This document shows, piece by piece, positions 44,018 through 52,901 of a stretch of DNA of 64,000 bases (positions are counted from its first letter, which is position 1; each line of letters opens with the position of its first letter). The notes below the pieces were generated by a model, which was not told the origin of the DNA, did not search any database, and saw nothing but the letters and a program-made list of their open reading frames with translations. A program made the translations under genes and the position numbers. The DNA comes from Marinomonas sp. IMCC 4694 (GTDB lineage: Bacteria > Pseudomonadota > Gammaproteobacteria > Pseudomonadales > Marinomonadaceae), in NCBI RefSeq assembly GCF_008122525.1, contig NZ_VSRV01000001.1:124001-188000 (forward strand). Reading direction: 5' to 3'.

Positions 44018-44377
44018 CGTTATCGCCTTACTACGTGGTGAATTTTAATGCTTACGTATTAAAAGGAAAATTGGTTTAGTGCGAGAAGACTCTGTTTTTT
44101 TGAGATGTTTTTTTGAGGTGTTTTAAATGGGTTGTCTTATCAGACCGTGCAGGGACAAAACAGATATGTAATTTTTTGTATACATGTGAAATTTTTTGAA
44201 ACCAAATAATCGAAATGTACCCAATGTGTCCACTTTATTTGTTCAAAGAAAATGATTTGCGTCAATGAAATGGTAAAAATAGTCTAAACTGATATAAGTT
44301 TTTGTTATTTTTTATATAATTGTTTTCTTTTATATTGCGCTGAAGTAACGTGCATTGATAACGAAACGTTACTTTTT

Positions 44378-45594
44378 GAGACCTTTGCACGAATAATCCC
44401 CTTCGATCCTATGAGATAATAACCAAAAGCAAAGAAGAGCAATCAAAAAATGGCGTGGAAAGAGTTAAAACAACAGAGCTTTGCCGATGCGCTGCAAGCA
44501 TCGAATCGGTTTATTGAAGAATTTGACGAGATTCATGACTTGTTGAATTGGTCCTGCATTGAGCGATTATTCTGTGACATTCACAACCGTACAAAAGGTG
44601 AACGCGCTTGGCCTCCGTTGATGATGTTTAAAGCTTTGTTATTGCAATCATGGCACAACCTAAGTGACCCAGCGCTGGAAAAAGCACTGGCTCGCGACTT
44701 ATTATTTCGCCGGTTTGTCGGTGTCGGCCTAGATCAAGGCGTTCCCGACCACAGTACAATTTGGCGTTTCCGTAATCTGCTAGAGAAAAACGGATTACTA
44801 GACGCAGCGATGACCGAGATCAATGCCCAGTTAGCCGAACAAAGTCTGATCATCAAACAAGGTGAGATAAGCATCATAGATGCCAGCGTGATAGAAGCGA
44901 AGAATGCTCGTCCTCGTAAGAATGCTGAGGGTAAAAACACGCAAGACCCAGAAGCAGGCTATAGCGTTAAGCAAAGCAGCGATGGAAAACGTAAAACCAC
45001 CTATGGTTTTAAGGCCCATACAAATGTGGATGAGGATGGTTTTGTCAAAGAAGTCATGCTCACGGCAGGCAATGTTCACGATTCGATTCCATTTGAATCG
45101 ATACTCACTGGTCATGAGCGGGAAGTGTATGCAGACAGTGCGTACAAAAGTGCCCAGCACAGCAGGTTATTGAAGCAAAAAAAGGTCAAAGAATGCATTA
45201 TCCATCGAGCTTATCGTAATAGACCTCTTAACGAGGATCAAGAAAAGCAAAACCGTTATTTTTCCAGTATTCGTTCCCGTGTAGAGCATGTCTTTGGGAT
45301 AATGAAATTGCACTATGGGTTAGGTAAAGCGCGTTATCTAGGACGGGCTCGCAATCAGGCTAGGGTGAGTTTAATTTGTATGGCTTACAACCTAAAACGG
45401 GCGTTTCGTATCCAACGAGAATGCTGAGATAGCAAGTAAAGTCCGTCCAAGTGGACTATGTGGGCATTTTTATGAGTTAAAGAGCACTGATTTTTAACGA
45501 TGTTGACCGTTTTCTATAAAGACGTTGATTGAATTTTTTATAAAAGACCTTTGGCAAGCAATATGGCTAGATCGACTGCTCATGCAAAGGTCTC
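44378..45594 (+). mobile_element. IS5-family insertion sequence, complete (1217 bp)
   Basis: Terminal inverted repeats GAGACCTTTGCACGA (44378-44392) and TCATGCAAAGGTCTC (45580-45594) match in 14 of 15 positions and enclose one intact DDE transposase gene. The element is flanked by TTTTT on both sides, which may be the target duplication or hide it. It lies between the photolyase operon and the aer-like gene, only 60 bases before the latter's start codon. The remaining 360 bases to its left (44018-44377) are AT-rich and hold no gene. Confidence 0.92.
44450..45427 (+). CDS. IS5-family transposase
   Basis: A 325-residue DDE transposase. It has the N-terminal DUF772 region (SFADALQASNRFIEEFDEIH... 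WPPLMMFKALLLQSWHNLSDP) and a DDE domain with the first aspartate in SIIDASVIEAKNARPRKN, the second in EVYADSAYKSAQH and the glutamate in RSRVEHVFGIMKLHYGLG. The reading frame is intact, and with both ends present the element should be active. Confidence 0.95.
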   Translation: MAWKELKQQSFADALQASNRFIEEFDEIHDLLNWSCIERLFCDIHNRTKGERAWPPLMMFKALLLQSWHNLSDPALEKALARDLLFRRFVGVGLDQGVPDHSTIWRFRNLLEKNGLLDAAMTEINAQLAEQSLIIKQGEISIIDASVIEAKNARPRKNAEGKNTQDPEAGYSVKQSSDGKRKTTYGFKAHTNVDEDGFVKEVMLTAGNVHDSIPFESILTGHEREVYADSAYKSAQHSRLLKQKKVKECIIHRAYRNRPLNEDQEKQNRYFSSIRSRVEHVFGIMKLHYGLGKARYLGRARNQARVSLICMAYNLKRAFRIQREC

Positions 45595-45654
45595 TTTTTA
45601 GATGTTATTTAACCGTTTTTTTTTACCTAACATTCATAAACACGCTGAGACAGT

Positions 45655-47211
45655 ATGAAAAAAAATCTCCCCGTTACCACGACAGAACGAACATTTTCGA
45701 AAGACGTCAAACTTATTTCTGTGACGGATTTACAGGGAAACATCATCGACTGTAACGCGGCGTTTGTTGACGTGAGTGGCTACAGTAAAGAGGAATTAGT
45801 TGGCCAGCCTCATAATTTGGTGCGTCATCCCGATATGCCGCCAGCGGCGTTTGCGGTGATGTGGTCCCAGCTTAAAGCGGGTTTGCCCTGGATGGGTTTG
45901 GTGAAAAACCGCTGTAAAAATGGCGATTTTTATTGGGTTGACGCCTATGTGATGCCCATCACAGAAGACGGCAAAACGGTGGGGTATGAGTCGGTTCGCA
46001 CCTGTCCGAACAGAGACGACGTTACGCGCGCTGAGTCTCTTTATGCCCGCATGAACAATCATCAATCCGCCGTTAGTTTCGTCAAGATGATGACCGCAGA
46101 GTACAGCGCCATTGCGTTGGCGATAATCAGCGTGTTGGCGATGGCGTTATGGGGGTCGGTTGAATACGCGTCTTATTTATTGATCGCTGTTTTGCTGTTG
46201 TATGTGGTGGTTTTAAAATCCCGTCAAGGTATCTTTTTAAGCTATTTAGAGCACAAGTTAGGTCGCGCGGCCTTTAAGCACCCGGTTGCGACGGCCACCT
46301 ATACCCATCAAACCTCGTCTATTGGGGATATTTCCGTGGGTATAAAAAGTTTGCATTCCCGCCTTGGTACCATTTTGACCCGTATTGAAAACGGCGCGTC
46401 GCAAGTTGAAAAAGAAATGCGAGTGTCCTATCAGTCGATTTCAAATGCGAAAAAGAAAACCATTCATCAGCAGCAAGAAACCGACTCGATGGCCACCTCG
46501 ATGACTGAAATGTCCTCTACCATTGCAGAGGTATCGCGTTATGTGACGGAAACCGCGGAGTTCGCGAACACCGCCTCCGAGATTACCAAACGCGCTACCT
46601 TCGCAGGCCATGAAGCCAAGTTATCGATTGAGCAGCTTAATACAACCGTGATGGGCATTGGGGCGTCGGTCAATAATGTGTCGTCTTTGGCGGAAAAAAT
46701 ATCCACATCGACTAAACTGATAGAGCAAATAGCCGAACAAACGAACTTGTTGGCCCTTAATGCGGCGATTGAAGCTGCTCGCGCTGGTGAGCATGGCCGT
46801 GGTTTTGCGGTGGTCGCTGACGAAGTGAGGCATTTGGCGTCCAAGACTCAAGCCTTAACGCAAGAAATAGACACCGCTATCGACGATCTGCTCAACGGCG
46901 TTAAAGCCACGTCTACGGTAGCTGAAAAGGGCGTTGAACTGTCTAACGACAGCCTTCATAAAGTGGCCCTTGAAGATGAATTAATAAAAGAAGTAGACCT
47001 GGCGGTGGGGGAAATCGTTGTTCGCTCTATGCACATGGCAGCGACCACGCAGCAGCAATCTGCCGTGATTGAAGAAAGCAGCCATCAGGTACTGAAAATC
47101 GCCGAACTGGGTCAAGAGAACACCCAAGAAATGGAGCGCACCGAAGCGTCTATTGGTCGATCTTCAGACGCGACAAAAGCACTGTATGAATTAGTGAAAA
47201 GGTTTAGATAA
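45655..47211 (+). CDS. aer: Aer-like PAS methyl-accepting receptor
   Basis: A 518-residue energy/oxygen taxis receptor. An N-terminal Aer-type PAS (about residues 20-120) has NAAFVDVSGYSKEELVGQPHN, VRHPDMPPAAF and KNRCKNGDFYWVDAYV, typical of the FAD-binding Aer PAS. Two adjacent membrane helices (about 148-187) form a hairpin, then comes a cytoplasmic signalling domain with the hairpin tip EQIAEQTNLLALNAAIEAARAGE. No pentapeptide tether is seen at the C-terminus. The IS5 element ends 60 bases upstream, so its own promoter was probably displaced. Seven bases separate it from the phosphodiesterase gene. Confidence 0.9.
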   Translation: MKKNLPVTTTERTFSKDVKLISVTDLQGNIIDCNAAFVDVSGYSKEELVGQPHNLVRHPDMPPAAFAVMWSQLKAGLPWMGLVKNRCKNGDFYWVDAYVMPITEDGKTVGYESVRTCPNRDDVTRAESLYARMNNHQSAVSFVKMMTAEYSAIALAIISVLAMALWGSVEYASYLLIAVLLLYVVVLKSRQGIFLSYLEHKLGRAAFKHPVATATYTHQTSSIGDISVGIKSLHSRLGTILTRIENGASQVEKEMRVSYQSISNAKKKTIHQQQETDSMATSMTEMSSTIAEVSRYVTETAEFANTASEITKRATFAGHEAKLSIEQLNTTVMGIGASVNNVSSLAEKISTSTKLIEQIAEQTNLLALNAAIEAARAGEHGRGFAVVADEVRHLASKTQALTQEIDTAIDDLLNGVKATSTVAEKGVELSNDSLHKVALEDELIKEVDLAVGEIVVRSMHMAATTQQQSAVIEESSHQVLKIAELGQENTQEMERTEASIGRSSDATKALYELVKRFR

Positions 47212-47217
47212 GCCATT

Positions 47218-49281
47218 ATGGGCATAAACGAAGAAACTCCCCTCTACAAGGCGCTGTTCGACGCAGCGGCCGATGGGATTATCATCATCAACAGTCGAGG
47301 CGTTATTCAGTCGTTCTCTCCAGCGGCGGAAGCGCTTTTTGGCTATCGTAAAGACGAGGTGATCGGTAAGAACATCTCTGTTCTTATGCCCAAAAAAGAC
47401 GCAGATCAACACGATGGGTACCTTAGTAATTACTTGTTAACGGGTAAGGGGTCGGTGATTGGTAAAGGGCGTGAAGTCACCGCCATGAAGAAAAACGGCC
47501 AGCTTTTTCACATGCACTTATCGGTTGGTCGCGCCGAGACACCAGGCGGCGAGGTGTCTTTTGTCGGCATTTGCCATGATTTGTCCCAGTACAAAAAAGT
47601 GGTTCAACAGCTTGAACGAGTGGACATACGCTACAGAAATTTATTCGACTCCGAAGGGCTTTTTATTGTTCGTCTGCAGTTAGACGGCGCCATTATTTTG
47701 TCTAATAGATCGTTTACGCAGCAATTTTTAGAGAACCGCACCTCAGGCGATAATTTTTTAGACAGTGTGGCGGAGCCATCAAAAAATGAAGCCAGACTCT
47801 TGCTTTCCTTATCGCATTACGGGCTTTCAGATGAAGTGAAAGTGTCCTTGATGATGGAAAATACCGCTTGCCACACGGAGGTAGAGTGGTGGTTTAAGTT
47901 AATAAAAGACGATCATGGGCACCATGTGCAAGGCGTCGGCATTGATGTGTCTGAGAAAGTATTGGCCGCGAATGAGGCCTTTTTTCTCAAAAACTTCGAC
48001 CCAGTGACTAAGTTGCCACAGTTCAATTATGTACAACATTTGTTTGAACAGCACCAGGTAGACGATGAGGTCTCGAAGGACACGAGATTTTGTTTTATGG
48101 TGTTTGAACTCATCGACTTCGACCGTATTCGTATGCTGAATGGGGAAGTGTTGGCGGACAATACATTGGAAGAATTGGCGCGCTCGCTGGAAGATCACAT
48201 CGACTATCTTTATTGCTGTCGTATTAAAGCAAGCCGTTTTTTATTGATTGTTGAGATGTCTGATTTAGAGACGCGCCGTGTGCAAGTTGAGCAAAAATTC
48301 GCCGAGTTACAGGCAGAACTAAGGCGCACGGTGGGTGACATTAGTTCTGAAATTCGCATCGGAACCGCTTGTTACAAAGTGGATCGAGATACCTTCGGTG
48401 ATGTCACAGAACAAGCCCTAATGGCGCTCACCTTTTCCCATCAACACGCTGTATTTTCGTCGTCTTACAATGAATCGATTCATGCGGCCGCGATGCGTAA
48501 AAAAGGCCTGCAAAAGGTCTTGATCGATGCGCTTAAACACAACGAAATAGATGTGCATTTTCAGCCTAAGGTGGACCTAAAGACGCGTCGTCTGGTCGGC
48601 TATGAAGCGCTCATGCGCTGGCATACGGAGGAATACGAGTACATTTCGCCCTTGGAGATCATTGAAACCGCGCAAGAGTTGAACTTGCTGTTTGAATTGG
48701 ATAAATGCGTGATCCACAAAGCGTTGTCGATTGTGCAAGATTACCCATTGTTGTTTACCGCGCAGACGCCTGTCGCGATCAATATTTCCGCCAGAAACTT
48801 TGCTTTTAAGTGCATCATTGATGAGCTGATCAGTGGGATTCATCGTCGTAGCCTAGACCCTGCTTCTATTGAAGTGGAAGTCACCGAAGACGCATTATTA
48901 ACCATTGGCGATCAGGTGAAAGCAAATGGTAAGGTATTACGTAATGCAGGGATAAACATTTGCTTAGATGATTTTGGCACAGGGTATTCCGCGCTGAGTT
49001 ACTTGGGCAAACTTTCGCTTGATAACCTGAAAATTGATCGTAGTTTTGTTAACGAATTTACCCATAAAAGCGGGCGTTTGATGCTCGAAGCGATTGTTTC
49101 CATCGCGAAATCGTTCCATCTTACTGTCACCGCAGAAGGCATTGAAACCCCCGCACAGCAAGATTTCTTGGCTTCAATTGGCTGCGATTATGGCCAAGGC
49201 TTTTACTACTCCAAAGCCATACCGGCACAAAATCTATCCCAGTGGATCGAAACCTACCATCAAGATATCGGTTATTCGTGA
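47218..49281 (+). CDS. PAS-degenerate GGDEF-EAL cyclic-di-GMP phosphodiesterase
   Basis: A 687-residue cytoplasmic protein. The first PAS (about 10-115) resembles the FixL haem PAS (FGYRKDEVIGKNISVLMPKK, then QHDGYLSNYLLTGKG with H65 at the position of the FixL haem ligand). A second PAS-like region (about 130-260) precedes a GGDEF domain whose signature is lost (RIKASRFLLIVEM in place of GGDEF). The EAL domain (about 430-680) retains YEALMRWH, NISARNF, EVTEDALL, DDFGTGYSALSYL and TAEGIET, so c-di-GMP hydrolysis is likely. It is coupled to the aer-like gene. Confidence 0.9.
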   Translation: MGINEETPLYKALFDAAADGIIIINSRGVIQSFSPAAEALFGYRKDEVIGKNISVLMPKKDADQHDGYLSNYLLTGKGSVIGKGREVTAMKKNGQLFHMHLSVGRAETPGGEVSFVGICHDLSQYKKVVQQLERVDIRYRNLFDSEGLFIVRLQLDGAIILSNRSFTQQFLENRTSGDNFLDSVAEPSKNEARLLLSLSHYGLSDEVKVSLMMENTACHTEVEWWFKLIKDDHGHHVQGVGIDVSEKVLAANEAFFLKNFDPVTKLPQFNYVQHLFEQHQVDDEVSKDTRFCFMVFELIDFDRIRMLNGEVLADNTLEELARSLEDHIDYLYCCRIKASRFLLIVEMSDLETRRVQVEQKFAELQAELRRTVGDISSEIRIGTACYKVDRDTFGDVTEQALMALTFSHQHAVFSSSYNESIHAAAMRKKGLQKVLIDALKHNEIDVHFQPKVDLKTRRLVGYEALMRWHTEEYEYISPLEIIETAQELNLLFELDKCVIHKALSIVQDYPLLFTAQTPVAINISARNFAFKCIIDELISGIHRRSLDPASIEVEVTEDALLTIGDQVKANGKVLRNAGINICLDDFGTGYSALSYLGKLSLDNLKIDRSFVNEFTHKSGRLMLEAIVSIAKSFHLTVTAEGIETPAQQDFLASIGCDYGQGFYYSKAIPAQNLSQWIETYHQDIGYS

Positions 49282-49313
49282 TGAGCAATGTAAACACGCA
49301 TGAAAAATAAGGG

Positions 49314-49319
49314 TATAAT
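49314..49319 (+). promoter_or_regulatory. -10 promoter box candidate for yjdM
   Basis: A consensus TATAAT lies 41 bases before the ATG at 49360. No good -35 box is seen at the usual distance. Confidence 0.45.
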
Positions 49320-49359
49320 GCGCCACATTTTTTGTTTACGTTAAAAGGTTGTCATCACT

Positions 49360-49701
49360 ATGAGTCTCCCTAATTGCCCAAAATGCGATTCCGCATATGT
49401 CTATGAAGACCAAGCCATGCTTATGTGTCCAGAATGCGCCCATGAATGGAACCCAAACGAGGTGGTTGTGGACGCGGACGCGCTCATTATCAAAGACATG
49501 GGCGGGAATCTATTGCAAGAAGGCGATAAAGTGACCTTGGCGAAAGACCTAAAGGTAAAAGGCTCGTCTCAGGTGCTGAAAATAGGTACCAAAGCCACGA
49601 TCAAACGCCTTATTGATGGCGATCACGACATCGATTGTAAGCTGGATGGCGGTGGTGAAATGATGTTGAAATCCCAGTTTGTGAAAAAATCATCCGTTTA
49701 G
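49360..49701 (+). CDS. yjdM: YjdM (PhnA-type) zinc ribbon protein
   Basis: A 113-residue protein with an N-terminal zinc ribbon (CPKCDSAYVYED ... MCPECAHEW, four cysteines) and a C-terminal SH3-like PhnA domain (DMGGNLLQEGDKVTLAKDLKVKG ... GDHDIDCKLDGGGEMMLKSQFVKK). It is highly similar to E. coli YjdM. Despite the PhnA name, it is not a phosphonoacetate hydrolase; the function is unknown. Confidence 0.95.
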   Translation: MSLPNCPKCDSAYVYEDQAMLMCPECAHEWNPNEVVVDADALIIKDMGGNLLQEGDKVTLAKDLKVKGSSQVLKIGTKATIKRLIDGDHDIDCKLDGGGEMMLKSQFVKKSSV

Positions 49702-49716
49702 TGTTTGAGCTTTTCA

Positions 49717-49743
49717 GTCGCGCCCATCATGGACGGGCGCGAC
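49717..49743. terminator. GC-rich hairpin between convergent genes
   Basis: GTCGCGCCC and GGGCGCGAC are perfect 9-base arms with a 9-base loop, between yjdM and the EamA transporter gene. No T run follows in either direction, so termination is uncertain. Confidence 0.5.
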
Positions 49744-49778
49744 CTTGCTAACGGTGTGACTGAAACGATCGACTGGTA

Positions 49779-50699
49779 TTAAGAGCGGTTGGGTTTGGTA
49801 CGGTAAGCGCGTAATGCCGAGACGGACACATTGCCGACAATGGTTCCTGTAAGAATCAACACCAGTGCAACCATTAACCCTATTGTCCATTGCTCGCCAA
49901 ACAGTGGTACCGCGATCACACTGGCAAACACCGGCACCAAGGCCATTAAAGCGCCCATTTTCGTCGCCCCTAGCAAGTGTACCGCGCGGCCATAAAACAC
50001 CATTTGTACCGTGGTCGCCATTACCCCTTGATAAAACGCTTGCAGACCGATCATTTCCCAAGAGGCTTCGCCCAATTGGTGAGGCAAAAACAACGCATAC
50101 ACAGGGGCAAATGCAACCGTGGTCACCGTAATAATGCCCAAAGTCGCGTGCCAAGGTGCAAACTTCCAGCGACGCAACAACACGGTAAAAATCCCCCAAA
50201 ACACACAGGCCAACACAAAGCTTGCATCGCCCAACCAATAAGACACATCCGCAAGCAAGGTTTCCGCGAGTAAGGCAAGAATACCAAGGCTACTGATAAA
50301 AATGCCGAGCCAAGACGTGAATGAATGGCGCTCATTGGCCAAAAAATACGCAAAAATCGCAATCATAATGGGCATTAAACCGGGTAACAACAGGGCGGCA
50401 TGAGTGGCCGGCGCGTGCTGAAAACCATTAAACACCGACAGCGCATACGCCAAACCACCAATAACGCCCAACGCACACATCCGCCATTGCACAATGGTTT
50501 TTCGGTGTTGCCAAATAAAAGGGGAGAACAATACAAAAGCGGTCCCGAAGCGCACCATCATCATGTCTGGCAATGCCAAAGCCGCAAGCGCGCCCGCTTT
50601 TGAGACCAAAATAAACCCCGTCCAAATGGCGACAGCCGCCAACGCATAAGCAAACCCTGATAGGGGCAGTGAGGGAGAAGGGGTCGTGGAGTGAGGCAT
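49779..50699 (-). CDS. EamA-family DMT transporter
   Basis: A 306-residue inner-membrane transporter with about ten helices in two EamA repeats: YALAAVAIWTGFILVSKAGAL at the start, GGLAYALSVFNGFQHAPATHAALLLPGLMPIMIAIFAYF (given only to locate the second helix group), and YWLGDASFVLACVFWGIFTVLLR opening the second half. The substrate is unknown. It is divergent from a LysR regulator whose likely operator is a 27 bp palindrome between them. Confidence 0.87.
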   Translation of the reverse strand: MPHSTTPSPSLPLSGFAYALAAVAIWTGFILVSKAGALAALALPDMMMVRFGTAFVLFSPFIWQHRKTIVQWRMCALGVIGGLAYALSVFNGFQHAPATHAALLLPGLMPIMIAIFAYFLANERHSFTSWLGIFISSLGILALLAETLLADVSYWLGDASFVLACVFWGIFTVLLRRWKFAPWHATLGIITVTTVAFAPVYALFLPHQLGEASWEMIGLQAFYQGVMATTVQMVFYGRAVHLLGATKMGALMALVPVFASVIAVPLFGEQWTIGLMVALVLILTGTIVGNVSVSALRAYRTKPNRS

Positions 50700-50743
50700 A
50701 ATTATGATTCTCTGTGGTTGTCTTTTTGACAGTATAGCCCTGT

Positions 50744-50770
50744 CTATTATTCATTAATAATGAATAATAG
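50744..50770. promoter_or_regulatory. Perfect 27 bp palindrome between EamA and LysR genes
   Basis: CTATTATTCATTA, a central A and TAATGAATAATAG form perfect 13-base arms. It lies 45 bases from both gene starts and is the best candidate for the LysR binding site. Confidence 0.75.
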
Positions 50771-50815
50771 AGAACAACACGTTCATAATTAATGAAAATA
50801 TACGGAGGCGAGCCA

Positions 50816-51676
50816 GTGGAAATTTCAGACCTAATTGTTTTTAAAGCCGTGGTTGAGCACAAGGGGGTAACCCGCGCCGCCGTCGCTCTAAATCGAGTGC
50901 CATCGAACGTAACGGCCCGGCTCAAAAAACTAGAAAACGAATTGAAAATCGATCTTTTTTTAAGAGAAAACAACCGTTTATCCGTGACATCGGCGGGGTT
51001 AAGGCTGATGGACTACACCGACAAAATTCTTCAATTGCAAAAAAGTGCCATTGCCGAGCTGACCCATGCCGAGCCGGCAGGATTATTGCGTTTAGGGTCC
51101 ATGGAAAGCTGCGCCGCTTCCCGGCTGCCGGGCATTCTTGCGCATTATCATAAAACCTACCCGTCGGTACAAATCGAGCTGATGACCGCCGCGTCTATGC
51201 CACTCATTAACAAGGTAATGGATGGTGAACTGGATGTGGTGATGGCGTCGGACCCACCGGATGACCCGCGCATTATCGTGACGCCCTGCTTTGATGAAGA
51301 GCTGGTACTTATTTTACCTTCGGCTTGGCAAGACATGGCGACATTACCAAAATCGCTTACCATGGTCGGTTACAGTAAAGGCTGCTCCTATCGACACCGG
51401 CTAGAAACTTGGCTGAAGCGCCAAGGCCGAGTGTGCGAAAAAGTGATCGAAATCCCCAGTCACTACACCATGATAGGGTGTGTGATCGCAGGGATGGGCA
51501 TGGGGATGGTGCCGCGTTCTTTGTTGTCATTACACAAAACACAAGGGCTAGTATATCGTACGGTAGAAGAAGATATTGCCCACGCGCCAACGTACTTGAT
51601 CTCCCGTAAAGACAACCCCTCCAGCGCGATCAGCGCGTTTGTGGAAAGTGCATTAAGACCTTACACTTTGGACTAA
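50816..51676 (+). CDS. LysR-family transcriptional regulator (GTG start)
   Basis: A 286-residue LTTR: N-terminal winged helix (VEISDLIVFKAVVEHKGVTRAA, then ALNRVPSNVTARLKKLENEL) and a type 2 periplasmic-binding-like effector domain (PAGLLRLGSMESCAASRLPGIL ... IVTPCFDEELVLILPSAW). The GTG at 50816 has GGAGG 7 bases upstream and gives the normal LTTR beginning; the ATG at 50792 would add eight residues. The divergent EamA transporter is its probable target. Confidence 0.9.
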   Translation: MEISDLIVFKAVVEHKGVTRAAVALNRVPSNVTARLKKLENELKIDLFLRENNRLSVTSAGLRLMDYTDKILQLQKSAIAELTHAEPAGLLRLGSMESCAASRLPGILAHYHKTYPSVQIELMTAASMPLINKVMDGELDVVMASDPPDDPRIIVTPCFDEELVLILPSAWQDMATLPKSLTMVGYSKGCSYRHRLETWLKRQGRVCEKVIEIPSHYTMIGCVIAGMGMGMVPRSLLSLHKTQGLVYRTVEEDIAHAPTYLISRKDNPSSAISAFVESALRPYTLD

Positions 51677-51746
51677 GGCCAACGGATGCGTAATGGATAT
51701 ATTGATAACGGCATCTAATGTGTTTTCGAAAAGGGAAGCCCCCGTA

Positions 51747-51957
51747 TCAATGTGTAACTTGTTGCCCGCTTTGTATAAACTCGAGCGCTTTTGCTGCTGT
51801 CATTGGCTTACCATAAAAGTACCCTTGAGCTTGTGTAAAACCAATGTTTAACAGTGCTTCTTCCATCTCTTTCGTCTCAACGCCTTCAGCGATTGTCTCA
51901 AGATCCAACGCTTGGGCTAAATCCAAGAAGGCCCGTAAAATGGAGATTGACGCATGA
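51747..51957 (-). pseudogene. EAL phosphodiesterase gene remnant (3' end only)
   Basis: The minus strand encodes about 70 residues of the end of an EAL domain, including ILRAFLDLAQALDLETIAEG, VETKEMEEALLNIGFTQAQG, YFYGKPMTAAKAL and a stop. The upstream part of the domain, including the EAL motif and DDFGTG, is missing; the reading frame instead runs into a terminator hairpin at about 51971. It is not a copy of the phosphodiesterase at 47.2 kb. This stretch plus flanks explains the gene-free region 51677-52086. Confidence 0.85.
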
Positions 51958-51970
51958 GATGGCGTGTTGT

Positions 51971-52007
51971 AAAAAAAACCGCCCTCTGGGTAAGCCAGAG
52001 GGCGGTT
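51971..52007 (-). terminator. Terminator of the fasciclin gene; copy of a repeated hairpin
   Basis: On the minus strand AACCGCCCTCTGG and CCAGAGGGCGGTT are perfect 13-base arms with a 5-base loop and a following run of T. Near-identical hairpins occur at 61938-61966 and 63960-63988. Confidence 0.9.
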
Positions 52008-52086
52008 GATGTGATGCTTGTATAGATGGGGTTTAACGGAAGATCAGCCGATAAAAAATGCCAGTAATAAACCGTTGTAGTGTATT

Positions 52087-52581
52087 TTATTGCGGCAACA
52101 ATACCGTATCAATCACATGAATCACGCCATTGCTCGCTTTCACGTTGGGCAAAACAACATTGGCATTATTGATCATCACATTGCCGCCATCGACGTTAAT
52201 CGCCACTGACTGACCTTGCACCGTTGGCGCGCTGTCCATAGTCACAACATCCGCCGCCATGACCGCGCCAGAGACAACATGGTACGTTAATACCGCGACT
52301 AATTTGTCTTTGTTTTCAGGCTTCAACAGCATGGCTACGGTGCCTTCTGGTAACTTTGCAAACGCCGCATCCGTTGGCGCGAATACAGTAAACGGCCCTT
52401 TGCTTTTTAGTGTGTCAACGAGCCCTGCGGCTTGTACCGCCGCGACTAACGTATTGAAAGAGCCATTCTCAACCGCAACATCAACAATATCTTTTTTCAT
52501 TCCATGATGATCAGCATGAGCAACAGACATGAACATAAAGCTAGCAACGATAAGTGGTAACGCAACAAGTTTTTTTAACAT
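52087..52581 (-). CDS. Fasciclin-domain (FAS1) secreted protein
   Basis: A 164-residue protein with a signal peptide (LVALPLIVASFMFMSVAHA) and one FAS1 domain: FNTLVAAVQAAGLVDTLKS, the GPFTVFAPTDAAFAKLPEG (H1 motif) near residue 58-76, YHVVSGAV and the final NGVIHVIDTVLLPQ (H2 region). It is a full-length bacterial single-FAS1 protein, likely periplasmic or surface-attached, with a role in adhesion that is inferred from family only. It lies between the EAL remnant and restriction island 2. Confidence 0.92.
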   Translation of the reverse strand: MLKKLVALPLIVASFMFMSVAHADHHGMKKDIVDVAVENGSFNTLVAAVQAAGLVDTLKSKGPFTVFAPTDAAFAKLPEGTVAMLLKPENKDKLVAVLTYHVVSGAVMAADVVTMDSAPTVQGQSVAINVDGGNVMINNANVVLPNVKASNGVIHVIDTVLLPQ

Positions 52582-52901
52582 GATGTTTTCCTTTATAGTG
52601 AATGCAATTTAGATAACCAACATAGTTACGAGGGCGGATTCGCGTTTGGATTAGGTTAAATCGCTTGATTTGTGCAAGAAATGGTCATCGTTTCTTAGGG
52701 GGAATACTGAGGCAAACGTGGTGAGTTTTTCCACCGCAAGGCGCAACCGTCACTCAACCACCCACAGTGAAAACCATCGCCCAACAACGCAAGAATAAGC
52801 AACGGTCACCGCAGAAATTTGCTATCGTTGCGTGATCAAAACAATGTAACCTGACCTGCTGTTTATGGGTTAAAAAAGCGTATTTTATTAGGAAGTAATC
52901 T

